Source: Marinobacter litoralis (GTDB lineage: Bacteria > Pseudomonadota > Gammaproteobacteria > Pseudomonadales > Oleiphilaceae). Taken from it: a stretch of DNA of 64,000 nucleotides. The position numbers and the translations under genes are program-made. The DNA lies in the NCBI RefSeq assembly GCF_016427555.1, contig NZ_JAELVS010000006.1, forward strand, positions 1 to 64,000, given 5' to 3'. This document shows, in pieces, positions 39,026 through 48,659 of this stretch (position 1 is its first letter; every line of letters starts with the position of its first letter). A model generated the notes under the pieces. That model saw only the letters and a program-made list of their open reading frames with translations. It was not told the origin of the DNA and made no database searches.

Positions 39026-39667
39026 TTACTCGAACGCCCAACGAAGGAAGGTCTTTTTCTCTTCGTCTGTCGCCTCGCCCCACAGGCGCTTCATTTTCTC
39101 AAGCGTCGTGCCGGAGCCTGCTTTGTAATCACTTTCACCGCCGCCAAATACCGGGGTGCGGTTTGCCTCCGGCCCTTTCCATTCAGAGGCCTCAGCTACC
39201 GAAGCTCCACCAGAGGTCACAATGGTTGCAGAGAAATTTTCGCGGAGCGCTTCCGCTTCAGCACGGGTGGCGGGTTTCTCTACCGAAAACTGATAGGTCA
39301 TCCCCGGCTCGGCGTCGAAACGTACTACCTGAGGTGCGGTTTCAATTACATGTACTTTTGACTCACCATTGTCTACTACGCCCGATTTCGCCCAGATGGT
39401 CTTGTAGGAAAACACCACCTCATTGCGACCCGGAAGCAATCCGTAATCCAACGCCAGATCGTCCATAAGGAAATTCGTCATGGCTTTGCCATTGACCTTG
39501 CTCACTTGAATGGTCCCGGGGGCTTTTAGCACGGCAGGCTCGGTCGCGGCCGGCAAACTGCCTTCCCAGGTATCGATGCGGGTCAAAGAAGATGCACAGC
39601 CCGCTACCAGCACGGTCAAAACGGCCAGCACTAATTTGTAAAAACCACCAACGTGACACATACTCAT
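39026..39667 (-). CDS. Putative lipoprotein of the DUF2057 (YccT-like) family
   Basis: The 213-residue protein has a lipoprotein signal: lipobox LVAGC with Cys24. The mature part resembles DUF2057 proteins: an opening with KVNGKAMTNFLMDDLALDYGLLPGRNEVVFSYKT-like strands (described here in two parts, near 55-90) and a predicted beta-rich fold. The role of this family is unknown. Ser and Ala after the Cys suggest outer membrane sorting. The start has AAGGATG upstream. It is convergent with the WS/DGAT gene and divergent from the small DUF6316-type gene. Confidence 0.75.
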   Translation of the reverse strand: MSMCHVGGFYKLVLAVLTVLVAGCASSLTRIDTWEGSLPAATEPAVLKAPGTIQVSKVNGKAMTNFLMDDLALDYGLLPGRNEVVFSYKTIWAKSGVVDNGESKVHVIETAPQVVRFDAEPGMTYQFSVEKPATRAEAEALRENFSATIVTSGGASVAEASEWKGPEANRTPVFGGGESDYKAGSGTTLEKMKRLWGEATDEEKKTFLRWAFE

Positions 39668-39779
39668 TTACACATCCTTTTTGAGAATAAATTTGAATTC
39701 GGTCGTATTTAGGCTAATGCTAAACAGGATACGCCAAACACCTTGATGCCCGAACCCCAAACCAACATGAGGAGGAGTT

Positions 39780-39980
39780 ATGGACACCCAACAAAGGGCC
39801 GGCGAAAAAGCCCCCCCACCGTTTCGTAGCAGTCGCTTCTTTTGTGTCGGTAGCAAATGGTACTTCACCACCCGCGAGGGCTTCGACAGCGGCCCCTTTG
39901 CCTCAAAAGAGCGAGCCGAAATCGGCCTGAAGCGCTTTCTCCACGTCGTTAAACTTCTGCCCGAAGAACAACTTCACTAA
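39780..39980 (+). CDS. Small DUF6316-type protein
   Basis: The 66-residue basic protein contains APPPFRSSRFFCVGSKWYF and REGFDSGPFASKERAE, a pattern I recognise from small uncharacterised Pseudomonas and Marinobacter proteins (DUF6316). It has no signal peptide or membrane segment. A very strong ribosome-binding site (GAGGAGG) lies five bases before the ATG, which supports it as a real gene despite its size. The function is unknown. Confidence 0.8.
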   Translation: MDTQQRAGEKAPPPFRSSRFFCVGSKWYFTTREGFDSGPFASKERAEIGLKRFLHVVKLLPEEQLH

Positions 39981-40013
39981 CAACGCCCCTGCCTCCATTT
40001 AGCGCCATGCCCG

Positions 40014-40541
40014 TCACACCATGAACGGCATGATCCAATAGTCAATCGCGGCAAGGCAGCCTAGTGCCATAAAACCAGCAACCACATCATCAAACATGAT
40101 ACCCAAGCCACCGGGCATACGGGCATCCAGCCAACTGATCGGCCACGGCTTCAGCACGTCAAATAACCGGAACAGCATGAATGCCATCAACACTCCGTAA
40201 ACCTGGTCCGGAAACAGCCCCAAGGCAATCCACATGCCCACGAACTCGTCCCAAACGATGCCGCCGTGATCGTGAACCTTCAAATCATCGGCGGTTTTAC
40301 CGCACAACCAGATACCGACAAAAAATGCCGCCAGCACAACCAGCCAATACGCCATCGGCGGCAGCCACGCAAAGCAGTACCAAACCGGAATAGCGGCAAG
40401 ACTTCCCCAAGTGCCCGGAGCCTTGGGCGCAGCCCCACTACCAAGCCCGAAAGCCAGTAAATGTACCGGATTTCGCAAGAACCCCGGAGGCAGAATCGCT
40501 TTCACATTGTCTGGCTCTTGTACCACGTTATTATCCGTCAA
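40014..40541 (-). CDS. pgpA: Phosphatidylglycerophosphatase A
   Basis: The 175-residue inner membrane enzyme dephosphorylates phosphatidylglycerophosphate to phosphatidylglycerol. The family signatures are present: GSGAAPKAPGTWGSLAA, IVWDEFVGMWIAL and MPGGLGIMFDDVVAG. Translation appears to start at a TTG (40541) that overlaps the thiL stop (TTGA), with GGGAGG five bases upstream; no ATG gives a full-length protein. It ends the nrdR-ribD-ribBA-ribH-nusB-thiL-pgpA operon. Confidence 0.94.
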   Translation of the reverse strand: MTDNNVVQEPDNVKAILPPGFLRNPVHLLAFGLGSGAAPKAPGTWGSLAAIPVWYCFAWLPPMAYWLVVLAAFFVGIWLCGKTADDLKVHDHGGIVWDEFVGMWIALGLFPDQVYGVLMAFMLFRLFDVLKPWPISWLDARMPGGLGIMFDDVVAGFMALGCLAAIDYWIMPFMV

Positions 40542-41488
40542 TCAGACCTCCCAAAATGATCAAACCCCTGGCGGAAGCCAAGAGTTTCGGCATTAGCCAC
40601 CCTCAAACCTGGCTCCGACTGTATTCGTCCAATAACGGTGAGCTGATTACGATTATGCGAATTCAGCTCCGCCAACTTGTCGTCCGGAATTGTCAGGCAT
40701 AGCTGGTAGTCATCACCTGCACTCAAAGCCAAGCTTAGCGCCTCGTCACCCTTTAGTGCCACCAAGGCATCAGAAAGCGGAATGCTGTTAGCGTCGAGCT
40801 CCGCCCCGACATTGGATGCGGCCAGAATATGCTTCAGATCAGCAAGCAATCCGTCCGAGATATCGATGGCGGCGGACGCCTTGCCAACCAAAGCTCTTCC
40901 CAGCTGCAACTGAGGCTCCGGATAATGGTAGCTCGCAAGCACCGCTTGCTGGTCCTCTGTGGGCGCTGTATGCCCCAGAAATTCCAAGGCTGCCCCCGCG
41001 TCACCCAGCGGCCCGGTTACACAAACCACATCACCGGCGCGCGCTCCAGAGCGCCGCAACGCCAAACCCTGCGATACCGTCCCGTGTACCTGGAGAGTGA
41101 TTGTAAGCGGGCCTCGAGTGGTATCTCCGCCCGCCAGAGCAATGCCAAACGCATCACTGGCTCGGGCCAAGCCTCGGGAGTACCCGGCCAGCCATTCCGG
41201 CTCGGCACCGGGTAACGAGAGCGCGAGTGTAAAACATACGGGGTCGGCACCCATTGCGGCCAGATCACTGACAGCGACGGCTAATGACCGCCAGCCAAGG
41301 TATTCGGGAGGATAATTCGGGGGGAAGTGAACGCCCTCAACCAGAGTGTCCACCGAAAACACTAAATCTCGCCCCGACGGGACGCGCTGAATCGCGCAGT
41401 CGTCGCCGGGGCCTAGAATGAGCTGCCCTTGCCGTGCTTTGTCAGCCAGCGGCTGAAAATACTGGCGAATCAGCTCAAATTCACCCAT
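40538..41488 (-). CDS. thiL: Thiamine-monophosphate kinase
   Basis: The 316-residue PurM-like ATP-binding enzyme makes thiamine diphosphate from thiamine monophosphate; the cofactor is needed by IlvI. Motifs include LGPGDDCAI near 25-33, FSVDTLVEGVHF and the Mg-binding VSDLAAMGADP. It starts three bases after nusB and its stop overlaps the pgpA TTG. Confidence 0.96.
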   Translation of the reverse strand: MGEFELIRQYFQPLADKARQGQLILGPGDDCAIQRVPSGRDLVFSVDTLVEGVHFPPNYPPEYLGWRSLAVAVSDLAAMGADPVCFTLALSLPGAEPEWLAGYSRGLARASDAFGIALAGGDTTRGPLTITLQVHGTVSQGLALRRSGARAGDVVCVTGPLGDAGAALEFLGHTAPTEDQQAVLASYHYPEPQLQLGRALVGKASAAIDISDGLLADLKHILAASNVGAELDANSIPLSDALVALKGDEALSLALSAGDDYQLCLTIPDDKLAELNSHNRNQLTVIGRIQSEPGLRVANAETLGFRQGFDHFGRSD

Positions 41489-41491
41489 AAA

Positions 41492-41968
41492 TCAGCGGGG
41501 ACGAGTTTCAGCCAACCGCAATCGACGGCTGAGTTTGTCCAGAATGCTATTCACAAACTTATGACCCTCGGTGCCGCCAAAACGCTTAGCCATTTCAACG
41601 CCTTCGTTGATGACCACTTTATAGGGCACATCAATACGGTACTTCAGCTCATAAGCACCCAACCGAACGATAGCCAACTCAACCGCGTCTACTTCTTTCA
41701 TAGGACGATCCAGGAAAGGCTCCACAAGCCGGTCCAGTTCCGCCTGCTCGCGGTGCACCCCCCTTAAAATGTCCCGGAAATACATGACATCCACCTTGCT
41801 CATGTCGTTATCGACCATAAACTCGGCTTCAATATCTGAAATAGGGGTTTTGCTGAAATGCCGCTGGTACAACCCCTGCATTGCCAGTGCCCGGGCACGG
41901 CGGCGATCGCCGGCCTTTGGCTTGCTGGTATTCCCCGGTTGGGGACTGCTATCGCCTGCTTCGCTCAT
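41492..41968 (-). CDS. nusB: Transcription antitermination factor NusB
   Basis: The 158-residue helical RNA-binding protein binds boxA of rRNA with NusE (S10). The [14 protein letters not shown] start of the domain comes after about 20 extra N-terminal residues rich in Ser, Pro and Lys. The ATG overlaps the ribH stop (TAATG). A presumed rRNA promoter lies at the left edge of this window. Confidence 0.96.
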   Translation of the reverse strand: MSEAGDSSPQPGNTSKPKAGDRRRARALAMQGLYQRHFSKTPISDIEAEFMVDNDMSKVDVMYFRDILRGVHREQAELDRLVEPFLDRPMKEVDAVELAIVRLGAYELKYRIDVPYKVVINEGVEMAKRFGGTEGHKFVNSILDKLSRRLRLAETRPR

Positions 41969-42444
41969 TACTCACCCAACTTCTTGAACAAACTGACCAT
42001 TTCCAGGGCAGTAATTGCTGCTTCCGCGCCTTTGTTGCCAGCCTTCGTTCCTGAACGCTCAATTGCCTGCTCGATGGAATCCACGGTCAGCACACCAAAG
42101 GTGACTGGCACGTCGGTTTCCAGGCTCACCGCACCCAAGCCACTGGACGCTTCACCGGCCACGTATTCAAAGTGCGGCGTGCCACCACGGATAACAGCAC
42201 CCAACGCGATGATGGCATCGTAGTCAGAAGTTTCTGCTACGCGCTTAACCGCAAGCGGCATTTCATAAGCGCCCGGTACGCGAATCACAGTGATATCGCT
42301 TTCAGCGATACCGTGACGGCGCAAAGTGTCGATCGCGCCTTCTACCAGGCTCTCAACGACGAAGCCGTTAAAACGGCCAACGACCAGTGCGTAACGTCCG
42401 CCGCACTGGGTAAAATCACCTTCAATTACTTTGATATCTGCCAT
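41968..42444 (-). CDS. ribH: 6,7-dimethyl-8-ribityllumazine synthase
   Basis: The 158-residue enzyme condenses 5-amino-6-ribitylamino-uracil with dihydroxybutanone phosphate, the penultimate step of riboflavin synthesis. Family motifs [25 protein letters not shown] and [14 protein letters not shown] are intact. The ATG at 42444 has AAGGAG six bases upstream; the longer frame would overlap ribBA. It feeds riboflavin synthase, which is not encoded in this operon. Confidence 0.97.
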   Translation of the reverse strand: MADIKVIEGDFTQCGGRYALVVGRFNGFVVESLVEGAIDTLRRHGIAESDITVIRVPGAYEMPLAVKRVAETSDYDAIIALGAVIRGGTPHFEYVAGEASSGLGAVSLETDVPVTFGVLTVDSIEQAIERSGTKAGNKGAEAAITALEMVSLFKKLGE

Positions 42445-42493
42445 CTCGGGCTCCTTCGCGGGCAGCAGCAGGTTCCGGCTGCTGCCAGATTTA

Positions 42494-43609
42494 TCATTCG
42501 GGGGTGTAAGGTACGTATTCCACAACTTCCAGGTCGAAACCGGAGATAGCCGAGAATTTTACGGGCGGGCTCAGCAAACGCATTTTGCCAACACCAATAT
42601 CACGCAGTATCTGAGAACCCGTACCGACGGTAAAGTACACACCGGAGCTGCCCTTGCCCGAAGACCCACGGCCCTCGTCAAAAAACTCCTGCATGCGATC
42701 TTCCAGGTTACGGCTGTCTTCTGCGCTGTTCAAAAGCACGACCACGCCTTTGCCTTCGTTGGCGACCTTCTCCAACGCATGGTGCAATGGCCAGCTTCGG
42801 GAATCCTTGCGGCGCGCGCCCAACAAGTCACGCAGGGTGTCCGTGATATGAACTCGAACGTGAACCGGCTCTTCAGAGCTGATGTCACCCATCACCATCG
42901 CAAGGTGGGTTGAACCCTGAATGTTGTCCCGGTAAGTGCGCAACTTGAAGACACCGTATTCGGTGTCCAGATCATTCTCTTCCACGCACTCCACGGTTTT
43001 CTCGTTCATGGTGCGGTAGTGGATCAGATCGGCAATGGTGCCGATCTTCAGATCGTGCTCTTCCGCAAACTTCTCGAGATCTTCACGACGGGCCATCGAG
43101 CCGTCATCGTTCATGATTTCGCAAATCACACCGGCGGGTTCACAGCCCGCCAGCGATGCCAGATCACAAGACGCTTCGGTATGGCCAGCCCGGCTCAAAA
43201 CACCACCGGGATCAGACATCAGCGGGAAAATATGCCCCGGCTGAACCAGATCCGATGCTTTCGCATCGCGCGCCACGGCGGCTTGAACGGTACGGGCACG
43301 ATCCGCTGCGGAAATACCTGTGGTTACGCCTTCACGGGCTTCAATCGACAAGGTGAACTTGGTGCCAAAACCAGACGCATTCTGCTGAACCATCAACGGC
43401 AAGCCTAGCTGCTCGCAACGCTGCCGGGTCATTGGCATACAAATAAGGCCACGGCCAAAACGCGCCATGAAGTTGATCGCTTCCGGCGTGCAATGTTCTG
43501 CAGCCATCACCAGATCACCCTCGTTTTCGCGGTCTTCGTCATCCATCAGGATGACCATCTTTCCCTGTCGAATATCTTCGATGATGTCTTCAATGCTGTT
43601 CAGTGCCAT
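42494..43609 (-). CDS. ribBA: 3,4-dihydroxy-2-butanone-4-phosphate synthase with a degenerate GTP cyclohydrolase II domain
   Basis: The N-terminal domain (1 to about 200) is an intact dihydroxybutanone phosphate synthase, with [19 protein letters not shown] near 21-39 and GHTEASCDL. The C-terminal domain (about 205-371) resembles GTP cyclohydrolase II but has no cysteines where the family's zinc-binding C-x2-C-type cluster should be. It therefore probably supplies only the RibB activity, and a separate RibA is expected elsewhere. The ATG at 43609 (MALNSIED) is used. Similar half-degenerate proteins are known in Pseudomonas. Confidence 0.93.
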   Translation of the reverse strand: MALNSIEDIIEDIRQGKMVILMDDEDRENEGDLVMAAEHCTPEAINFMARFGRGLICMPMTRQRCEQLGLPLMVQQNASGFGTKFTLSIEAREGVTTGISAADRARTVQAAVARDAKASDLVQPGHIFPLMSDPGGVLSRAGHTEASCDLASLAGCEPAGVICEIMNDDGSMARREDLEKFAEEHDLKIGTIADLIHYRTMNEKTVECVEENDLDTEYGVFKLRTYRDNIQGSTHLAMVMGDISSEEPVHVRVHITDTLRDLLGARRKDSRSWPLHHALEKVANEGKGVVVLLNSAEDSRNLEDRMQEFFDEGRGSSGKGSSGVYFTVGTGSQILRDIGVGKMRLLSPPVKFSAISGFDLEVVEYVPYTPE

Positions 43610-43669
43610 ACGCTTCTGCACCCTGTCACCCCGGCTGTTCGCAACAACCCGGAGGAATGAATTGAATGA

Positions 43670-44785
43670 TTAACTGCGAGCGAGGATCAATCGTTGATCT
43701 TCACCCACCTGACGGCGGTCCAGCACCTTCCATTGCACTTTGTCTGCCATAACTTCTATGGGTAGATGAGCCGTTGGCCGCCCTGTACTCCCTAAAAACA
43801 CCGGGGCCTGGTACAACCAAAGCTCATCCACTAAATTCTCGTTGATAAAGGTACCCGCCAACGTTGGCCCGGCCTCTACCAGCAATTCGTTTATGCCTTT
43901 CTCTCCGAGGGCGTCCAGTAGTTCGACCACGTCCACCCCGTTATCTCTCCAGGCCACACCGGCAATACTCACACCCAGCGCGGCCAAGTCCTGTGCGGGT
44001 GCCGTTGGCCGAGTGGAACTGGCGCAGAACACCTGAACATTGCCGCCCCGAAGAATGCGGGCTGACGTTGGCGTTCGTGCATCCCGATCGGCAATCACTC
44101 GCAGCGGCTGGCGTGATGGCGCCGCAGCTTCTCCCAAATCGCCCATGTCATCGAGGCGCACCGTTAACGCGGGATCATCGGCCAACACCGTACCTACGCC
44201 CGTGAGAATGGCATCGCTCATGGCTCGCAGGCGCTGCACATCCCGGCGCGCCTCGGGGCCGGTAATCCACTGGCTTTCACCCGATGCCATGGCCGTTCGA
44301 CCATCCAGGCTAGCCGCCATCTTCAAACGTACCCACGGCCGGCCGGTATTCATGCGCTTCATAAAGCCCGGGTTCAGGCGCGCAGCTTCTTCGCTTAACA
44401 CACCTTCGGTTACCCTGATGCCAGCGTCGCGCAGCATATCCAGCCCCCGGCCAGAAACCGTCGGATTCGGATCTTTCGTTGCCACGAACACTTGGGCCAC
44501 ACCCGCCTCCATCAACGCCTTTGCGCATGGCGGTGTCCGGCCATAATGACTGCACGGCTCCAAAGTCACATAGGCCGTTGCGCCTCGCGCTTCCTGCCCG
44601 GCCTGGCTCAATGCATGCACTTCGGCATGCGCCTCACCGGCACGCTCGTGCCAGCCTTCACCCACTATACGGTTGCCTCTGGCAATCACGCATCCTACAC
44701 GTGGATTAGGATGCGTGGAGTAACGACCGCGCCAAGCCAACTGGATAGCCCGGGCCATCATCGCCCTGTCGCGGTCTGAAACCAT
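43670..44785 (-). CDS. ribD: Bifunctional riboflavin-specific deaminase/reductase
   Basis: The 371-residue protein has an N-terminal cytidine-deaminase-like domain with zinc ligands H53 (HAE) and C78/C87 ([11 protein letters not shown]). A C-terminal dihydrofolate-reductase-like domain follows ([21 protein letters not shown]). It performs the second and third steps of the guanosine branch of riboflavin synthesis. It starts two bases after nrdR. The 60 bases to ribBA contain no gene, whereas riboflavin synthase (ribE/ribC) normally lies here. Confidence 0.96.
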   Translation of the reverse strand: MVSDRDRAMMARAIQLAWRGRYSTHPNPRVGCVIARGNRIVGEGWHERAGEAHAEVHALSQAGQEARGATAYVTLEPCSHYGRTPPCAKALMEAGVAQVFVATKDPNPTVSGRGLDMLRDAGIRVTEGVLSEEAARLNPGFMKRMNTGRPWVRLKMAASLDGRTAMASGESQWITGPEARRDVQRLRAMSDAILTGVGTVLADDPALTVRLDDMGDLGEAAAPSRQPLRVIADRDARTPTSARILRGGNVQVFCASSTRPTAPAQDLAALGVSIAGVAWRDNGVDVVELLDALGEKGINELLVEAGPTLAGTFINENLVDELWLYQAPVFLGSTGRPTAHLPIEVMADKVQWKVLDRRQVGEDQRLILARS

Positions 44786-44787
44786 AT

Positions 44788-45297
44788 TTACCCTTTCCCT
44801 GTCGGGTTTTCAGCCAACGCACGCGCCACATCTGCGGCATCGCCGTTGCCTTGGGACAAACGTTCAATCTCTTCTTTGAACTCGTTAATGTCCTGAAAGC
44901 TGCGATAAACCGAGGCAAAGCGAACGTAGGCCACTTTATCCAGCTGACGCAGCTCGGTCATCACCTCTTCGCCCAGCTGCATCGACTTCACTTCACGCTC
45001 GCCGGTCGCTCGCAACCGATATTTAATTCGGTTCAGTGCCGCCTCGATCGACTCAATACTGACCGGGCGTTTTTCCAGAGCTTTCATCAATCCGGCCCGC
45101 AACTTTTCTTCGTCAAAAGGTTGCCGGGTCCCGTCTTGCTTCACCACGCGCGGCATCACCAGTTCGGCGCTTTCAAACGTGGTAAACCGTTCATGGCAGG
45201 ACAAGCACTCCCTGCGGCGACGCACCTGATCGCCCTCGGCCACCAGACGCGAATCAATCACTTTGGTATCGGCTTCACCACAGAAAGGACAATGCAT
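44788..45297 (-). CDS. nrdR: Transcriptional repressor NrdR
   Basis: The 169-residue repressor controls ribonucleotide reductase genes in response to ATP/dATP. The N-terminal zinc ribbon has C3, C6, C31 and C34; the ATP-cone domain covers about 49-139. The C-terminus is slightly longer than in E. coli. It is first in the rib operon, as in most gammaproteobacteria, and is separated from glyA by a terminator. Confidence 0.97.
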   Translation of the reverse strand: MHCPFCGEADTKVIDSRLVAEGDQVRRRRECLSCHERFTTFESAELVMPRVVKQDGTRQPFDEEKLRAGLMKALEKRPVSIESIEAALNRIKYRLRATGEREVKSMQLGEEVMTELRQLDKVAYVRFASVYRSFQDINEFKEEIERLSQGNGDAADVARALAENPTGKG

Positions 45298-45314
45298 AGT
45301 TCAGGCGCTCCGGA

Positions 45315-45352
45315 AAAAAGGGCCCGGGAAGCCCCAAAAGGACACCCGGGCA
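45315..45352 (-). terminator. Intrinsic terminator of glyA
   Basis: GCCCGGG and CCCGGGC (45346-45352 with 45323-45329) form a 7-bp stem, followed on the minus strand by CCTTTTTT. It lies after the glyA stop and before nrdR. Confidence 0.8.
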
Positions 45353-45369
45353 GACTCACTCAGTGCAAA

Positions 45370-46623
45370 TCAAGCGTAAACCGGGAAACGCGCGCACACT
45401 GCCTCAACCTGCTCGCGTACACGGTTGATCGTCGCTTCGTCTTCAAGGTTGTCGAGGATGTCGCACATCCAGCAGGCCAGATCACGACACTCCTGCTCAC
45501 CGAAGCCACGAGTGGTAACCGCCGGAGTACCCACACGCAAACCAGACGTCACGAACGGAGAACGTGGATCGTTCGGAACTGCGTTCTTGTTCACTGTGAT
45601 GTGAGCACGGCCCAGTGCCGCATCCGCATCTTTACCGGTGATGTCCTGCTTGATCAGACTAACCAGGAACAGATGGTTCTTGGTGCCGCCGGAGATCACA
45701 TCGTAGCCGCGCTCGATGAACACGTCGGCCATGGCCACAGCATTCTTCACAACTTGCTGCTGGTAGGCTTTGAATTCGTCGCTCATGGCCTCTTTGAAGC
45801 AGATGGCCTTAGCGGCAATCACGTGCATCAAAGGACCACCCTGGCCGCCCGGGAATACGGCAGAGTTCAGTTTCTTCTGCAGGGCTTCGTCGTCACAGGC
45901 CAGAATCAGGCCGCCACGGGGGCCGCGCAGGGTTTTGTGCGTGGTGGTCGTCACAACGTGAGCGTGAGGAACCGGGTCCGGGTATACGCCTGCAGCAACC
46001 AAGCCCGCAACGTGCGCCATATCCACGAACAGGTAAGCACCCACCTTGTCAGCAATCTCGCGGAAACGGGCAAAGTCCAGTTCCTGAGAGTAGGCAGAGA
46101 AACCGGCAATGATCATCTTTGGCTTGTGCTCAACCGCCAGCGCTTCCAGTTCGTCGTAATCGATCAGGCCAGTTTCCGGGTTCAGACCGTACTGTACGGC
46201 GTTGTAGATTTTACCGGAAAAGTTCACGCTGGCGCCGTGGGTCAGGTGGCCACCGTGGGCCAGACTCATGCCCAGAACGGTATCGCCCGGCTGAACCAGT
46301 GCCATGAATACGGCGGAGTTCGCCTGAGAGCCCGAGTGCGGCTGTACGTTAGCGTAAGCAGCACCGAACAGTTCTTTGGCGCGATCAATCGCCAGCTGCT
46401 CAGCCACGTCCACAAACTCGCAACCACCATAGTAACGCTTACCGGGATAACCTTCGGCATACTTGTTGGTCAGCACACTGCCCTGAGCTTCCATCACCCG
46501 AGGGCTGGTGTAGTTTTCGGACGCGATCAGTTCGATGTGCGCTTCCTGACGCTTTTCTTCCGCCTGCATGGCGTTCAACAGTTCGTCATCGAAACCGGCG
46601 ATTTTCATATCACGATTAAACAT
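45370..46623 (-). CDS. glyA: Serine hydroxymethyltransferase
   Basis: The 417-residue PLP enzyme interconverts serine and glycine with tetrahydrofolate, the main one-carbon source. The PLP-binding lysine is near 229 in [33 protein letters not shown] and [14 protein letters not shown] are diagnostic. The start [10 protein letters not shown] is kept; an ATG five codons later is possible. Upstream is a 374-bp gene-free region containing palindromic element A. Confidence 0.97.
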   Translation of the reverse strand: MFNRDMKIAGFDDELLNAMQAEEKRQEAHIELIASENYTSPRVMEAQGSVLTNKYAEGYPGKRYYGGCEFVDVAEQLAIDRAKELFGAAYANVQPHSGSQANSAVFMALVQPGDTVLGMSLAHGGHLTHGASVNFSGKIYNAVQYGLNPETGLIDYDELEALAVEHKPKMIIAGFSAYSQELDFARFREIADKVGAYLFVDMAHVAGLVAAGVYPDPVPHAHVVTTTTHKTLRGPRGGLILACDDEALQKKLNSAVFPGGQGGPLMHVIAAKAICFKEAMSDEFKAYQQQVVKNAVAMADVFIERGYDVISGGTKNHLFLVSLIKQDITGKDADAALGRAHITVNKNAVPNDPRSPFVTSGLRVGTPAVTTRGFGEQECRDLACWMCDILDNLEDEATINRVREQVEAVCARFPVYA

Positions 46624-46841
46624 GGAGTGCTGCCCCTGTCTGAATGGCTGGTCCGGCCTACCCTTGTGATAAGCCGCAACCCCTGAAAAATTGGGCCGTC
46701 ATTCTATCTCGAATGCGGGTCAAAAATCATCCTTTATACCGTCCGCAGATACCGACACGCCGGCAATCCCGGTTTCCACTCAATTGCTATCACGGAACGC
46801 TTTAGATACCTTACCGGGTCAAAAGCACGCGGTCAGATCGA
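46624..46841. other. Gene-free interval upstream of glyA
   Basis: I see no protein or RNA gene here. On the minus strand a TAGAAT (46701-46706) followed by a GC-rich stretch could be the glyA -10, but its -35 region (TGATTT at 17 bp) is poor. No PurR- or MetR-like site is clear to me. The rest of the interval to ettA is taken by palindromic element A and 52 bases leading to ettA. Confidence 0.4.
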
Positions 46842-46945
46842 GGGTTGCGGGGCAGGCCTTCAGGGATCGTCAAAATCACGGATGATTTTGTCGAGCGTAC
46901 ATGGACGTATTCACAGCGTATCCCTGAAGGCCTGCCCCGCAACCC
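46842..46945 (+). repeat. Long-armed palindromic element, copy A
   Basis: Two perfectly complementary 26-base arms (46842-46867 and 46920-46945) enclose a 52-base core. The core holds a perfect 8-bp hairpin, CAAAATCA-CGGA-TGATTTTG (46871-46890), then GAGCGTACATGGACGTATTC and ACAGCGT. The layout (arm, hairpin around xTGGAT or CGGAT, second hairpin around ACATGGA, a terminal AGCG) is shared with copies B and C although the arms differ. It sits between the divergent starts of glyA and ettA, so it is not a simple terminator for either. Confidence 0.9.
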
Positions 46946-46997
46946 GCGCCACCGCATCCGGAACTCAAGAACCTGATCTCAAAGGGGTTTAGCCGAT

Positions 46998-48659
46998 ATG
47001 GCCCAGTACGTATACAGCATGAACCGCGTGGGCAAAGTGGTACCGCCCAAGCGGGAAATCCTGAAAGACATTTCTCTTAGCTTCTTCCCGGGCGCCAAAA
47101 TTGGCGTTCTCGGCCTGAACGGCGCAGGTAAATCCACCCTACTGCGCATTATGGCCGGCGTTGACCAGGATTACATCGGCGAAGCACGCCCCCAGCCTGG
47201 CATCAACGTGGGTTACCTGCCTCAGGAGCCGGAGCTGGACGAAGAGAAGACCGTCAAAGAAATCGTAGACGAGTCGGTCGCTCACGTTCATAACGCCTTG
47301 GCCGAACTTGATCAGGTTTACGCCGCCTACGCCGAACCAGACGCCGACTTTGACGAACTGGCCAAGAAACAGGGTGAACTGGAAGCGATCATCCAGGCCA
47401 CCGACGGCCACGACATCGAACGGAAGATGGAAGTCGCAGCCGATGCCCTGCGCCTTCCAGCTTGGGATCAAAAGGTAAAAGTACTGTCCGGTGGTGAGCG
47501 CCGCCGAGTGGCCCTGTGCCGCCTGCTCTTGTCTGGCCCGGACATGCTGCTGCTCGACGAGCCTACCAACCACCTGGACGCAGAATCCGTCGCTTGGCTG
47601 GAACGCTTCCTGCACGACTACGAAGGCACCGTGGTAGCCATCACCCACGACCGTTACTTCCTCGACAACGTAGCGGGCTGGATTCTCGAGCTGGACCGTG
47701 GCCAGGGCATTCCGTTTGAAGGCAACTACAGCCAGTGGCTGGAGAACAAAGAAAAACGTCTGGAGATGGAATCCAAACAGGAAGCCGCTCACCAAAAAGC
47801 TGTTAAGCAAGAGCTGGAATGGGTTCGCTCGAATGCCAAAGGCCGCCAGTCCAAGAGCAAGGCGCGCTTGGCTCGTTTCGAAGAAATGAGTTCTCAGGAA
47901 TTCCAGAAGCGTAACGAAACCAACGAGCTGTACATCCCACCCGGACCGCGCTTGGGCGACAAAGTGATCGAAATTGAAGGCATCAGCAAAGCCTTCGGCG
48001 ACCGCCTGCTGTACGAAGACGTGTCACTGACCGTACCACCCGGCGCCATTGTGGGCATCATCGGTGGTAACGGCGCCGGTAAGTCCACCCTGTTCAAAAT
48101 GATCACCGGTATGGATCAGCCAAACTCTGGCACGATCACTGTGGGTGAAACCGTTGAGCTGGCCTACGTCGATCAGATGCGCGATCTGGATGGCAGCAAA
48201 ACCGTTTGGGAAGAGCTGTCAGACGGCAACGACATCATCAAAGTCGGCAACTACGAAACCCCGTCCCGCGCCTACGTGGGCCGTTTTAACTTTAAAGGCA
48301 CCGACCAGCAGAAGCGCGTTGGCGACTTGTCCGGTGGCGAACGTAACCGCCTGCACCTCGCCAAGCTGCTGAAACAGGGCGGCAACGTCTTGCTGCTGGA
48401 CGAACCCACCAACGACCTCGACGTAGAAACCCTGCGCGCACTGGAAGAAGCGCTGCTGAACTTCCCGGGCTCTGCGCTGGTGATCTCGCACGACCGCTGG
48501 TTCCTTGACCGTGTGGCAACACACATCCTAGCGTTCGAAGACGATGGCGAAGTGGTGTATTTCGATGGCAACTTCACGGAATACGACGCCGACTTCAAGA
48601 AGCGTAAGGGCGACTCGGCCATGCAGCCCAAGCGCATGAAGTACAAGAAGCTGGCGTAA
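46998..48659 (+). CDS. ettA: Energy-dependent translational throttle protein EttA (ABC-F)
   Basis: The 553-residue ABC-F protein has two ATPase domains: Walker A GLNGAGKST near 39 and GGNGAGKST near 356, with signatures LSGGERRRVALCR and LSGGERNRLHLAK. There are no membrane segments. The arm region after the first Walker A and the linker between domains are of EttA type. EttA binds the ribosomal E site and gates elongation by ATP/ADP ratio. Its TAA overlaps the radA ATG (TAATG). The intact Walker B Glu residues suggest a working ATPase. Confidence 0.95.
   Translation: MAQYVYSMNRVGKVVPPKREILKDISLSFFPGAKIGVLGLNGAGKSTLLRIMAGVDQDYIGEARPQPGINVGYLPQEPELDEEKTVKEIVDESVAHVHNALAELDQVYAAYAEPDADFDELAKKQGELEAIIQATDGHDIERKMEVAADALRLPAWDQKVKVLSGGERRRVALCRLLLSGPDMLLLDEPTNHLDAESVAWLERFLHDYEGTVVAITHDRYFLDNVAGWILELDRGQGIPFEGNYSQWLENKEKRLEMESKQEAAHQKAVKQELEWVRSNAKGRQSKSKARLARFEEMSSQEFQKRNETNELYIPPGPRLGDKVIEIEGISKAFGDRLLYEDVSLTVPPGAIVGIIGGNGAGKSTLFKMITGMDQPNSGTITVGETVELAYVDQMRDLDGSKTVWEELSDGNDIIKVGNYETPSRAYVGRFNFKGTDQQKRVGDLSGGERNRLHLAKLLKQGGNVLLLDEPTNDLDVETLRALEEALLNFPGSALVISHDRWFLDRVATHILAFEDDGEVVYFDGNFTEYDADFKKRKGDSAMQPKRMKYKKLA

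Noticed and set aside
43610..43669. FMN riboswitch or remnant of ribE between ribD and ribBA
   Set aside because: Sixty bases are too short for the aptamer, and no riboflavin synthase fragment can be read in any frame.
44851..46686. 611-codon plus-strand open reading frame opposite nrdR and glyA
   Set aside because: It is antisense across two well-supported genes and a terminator; the protein shows no known motif.
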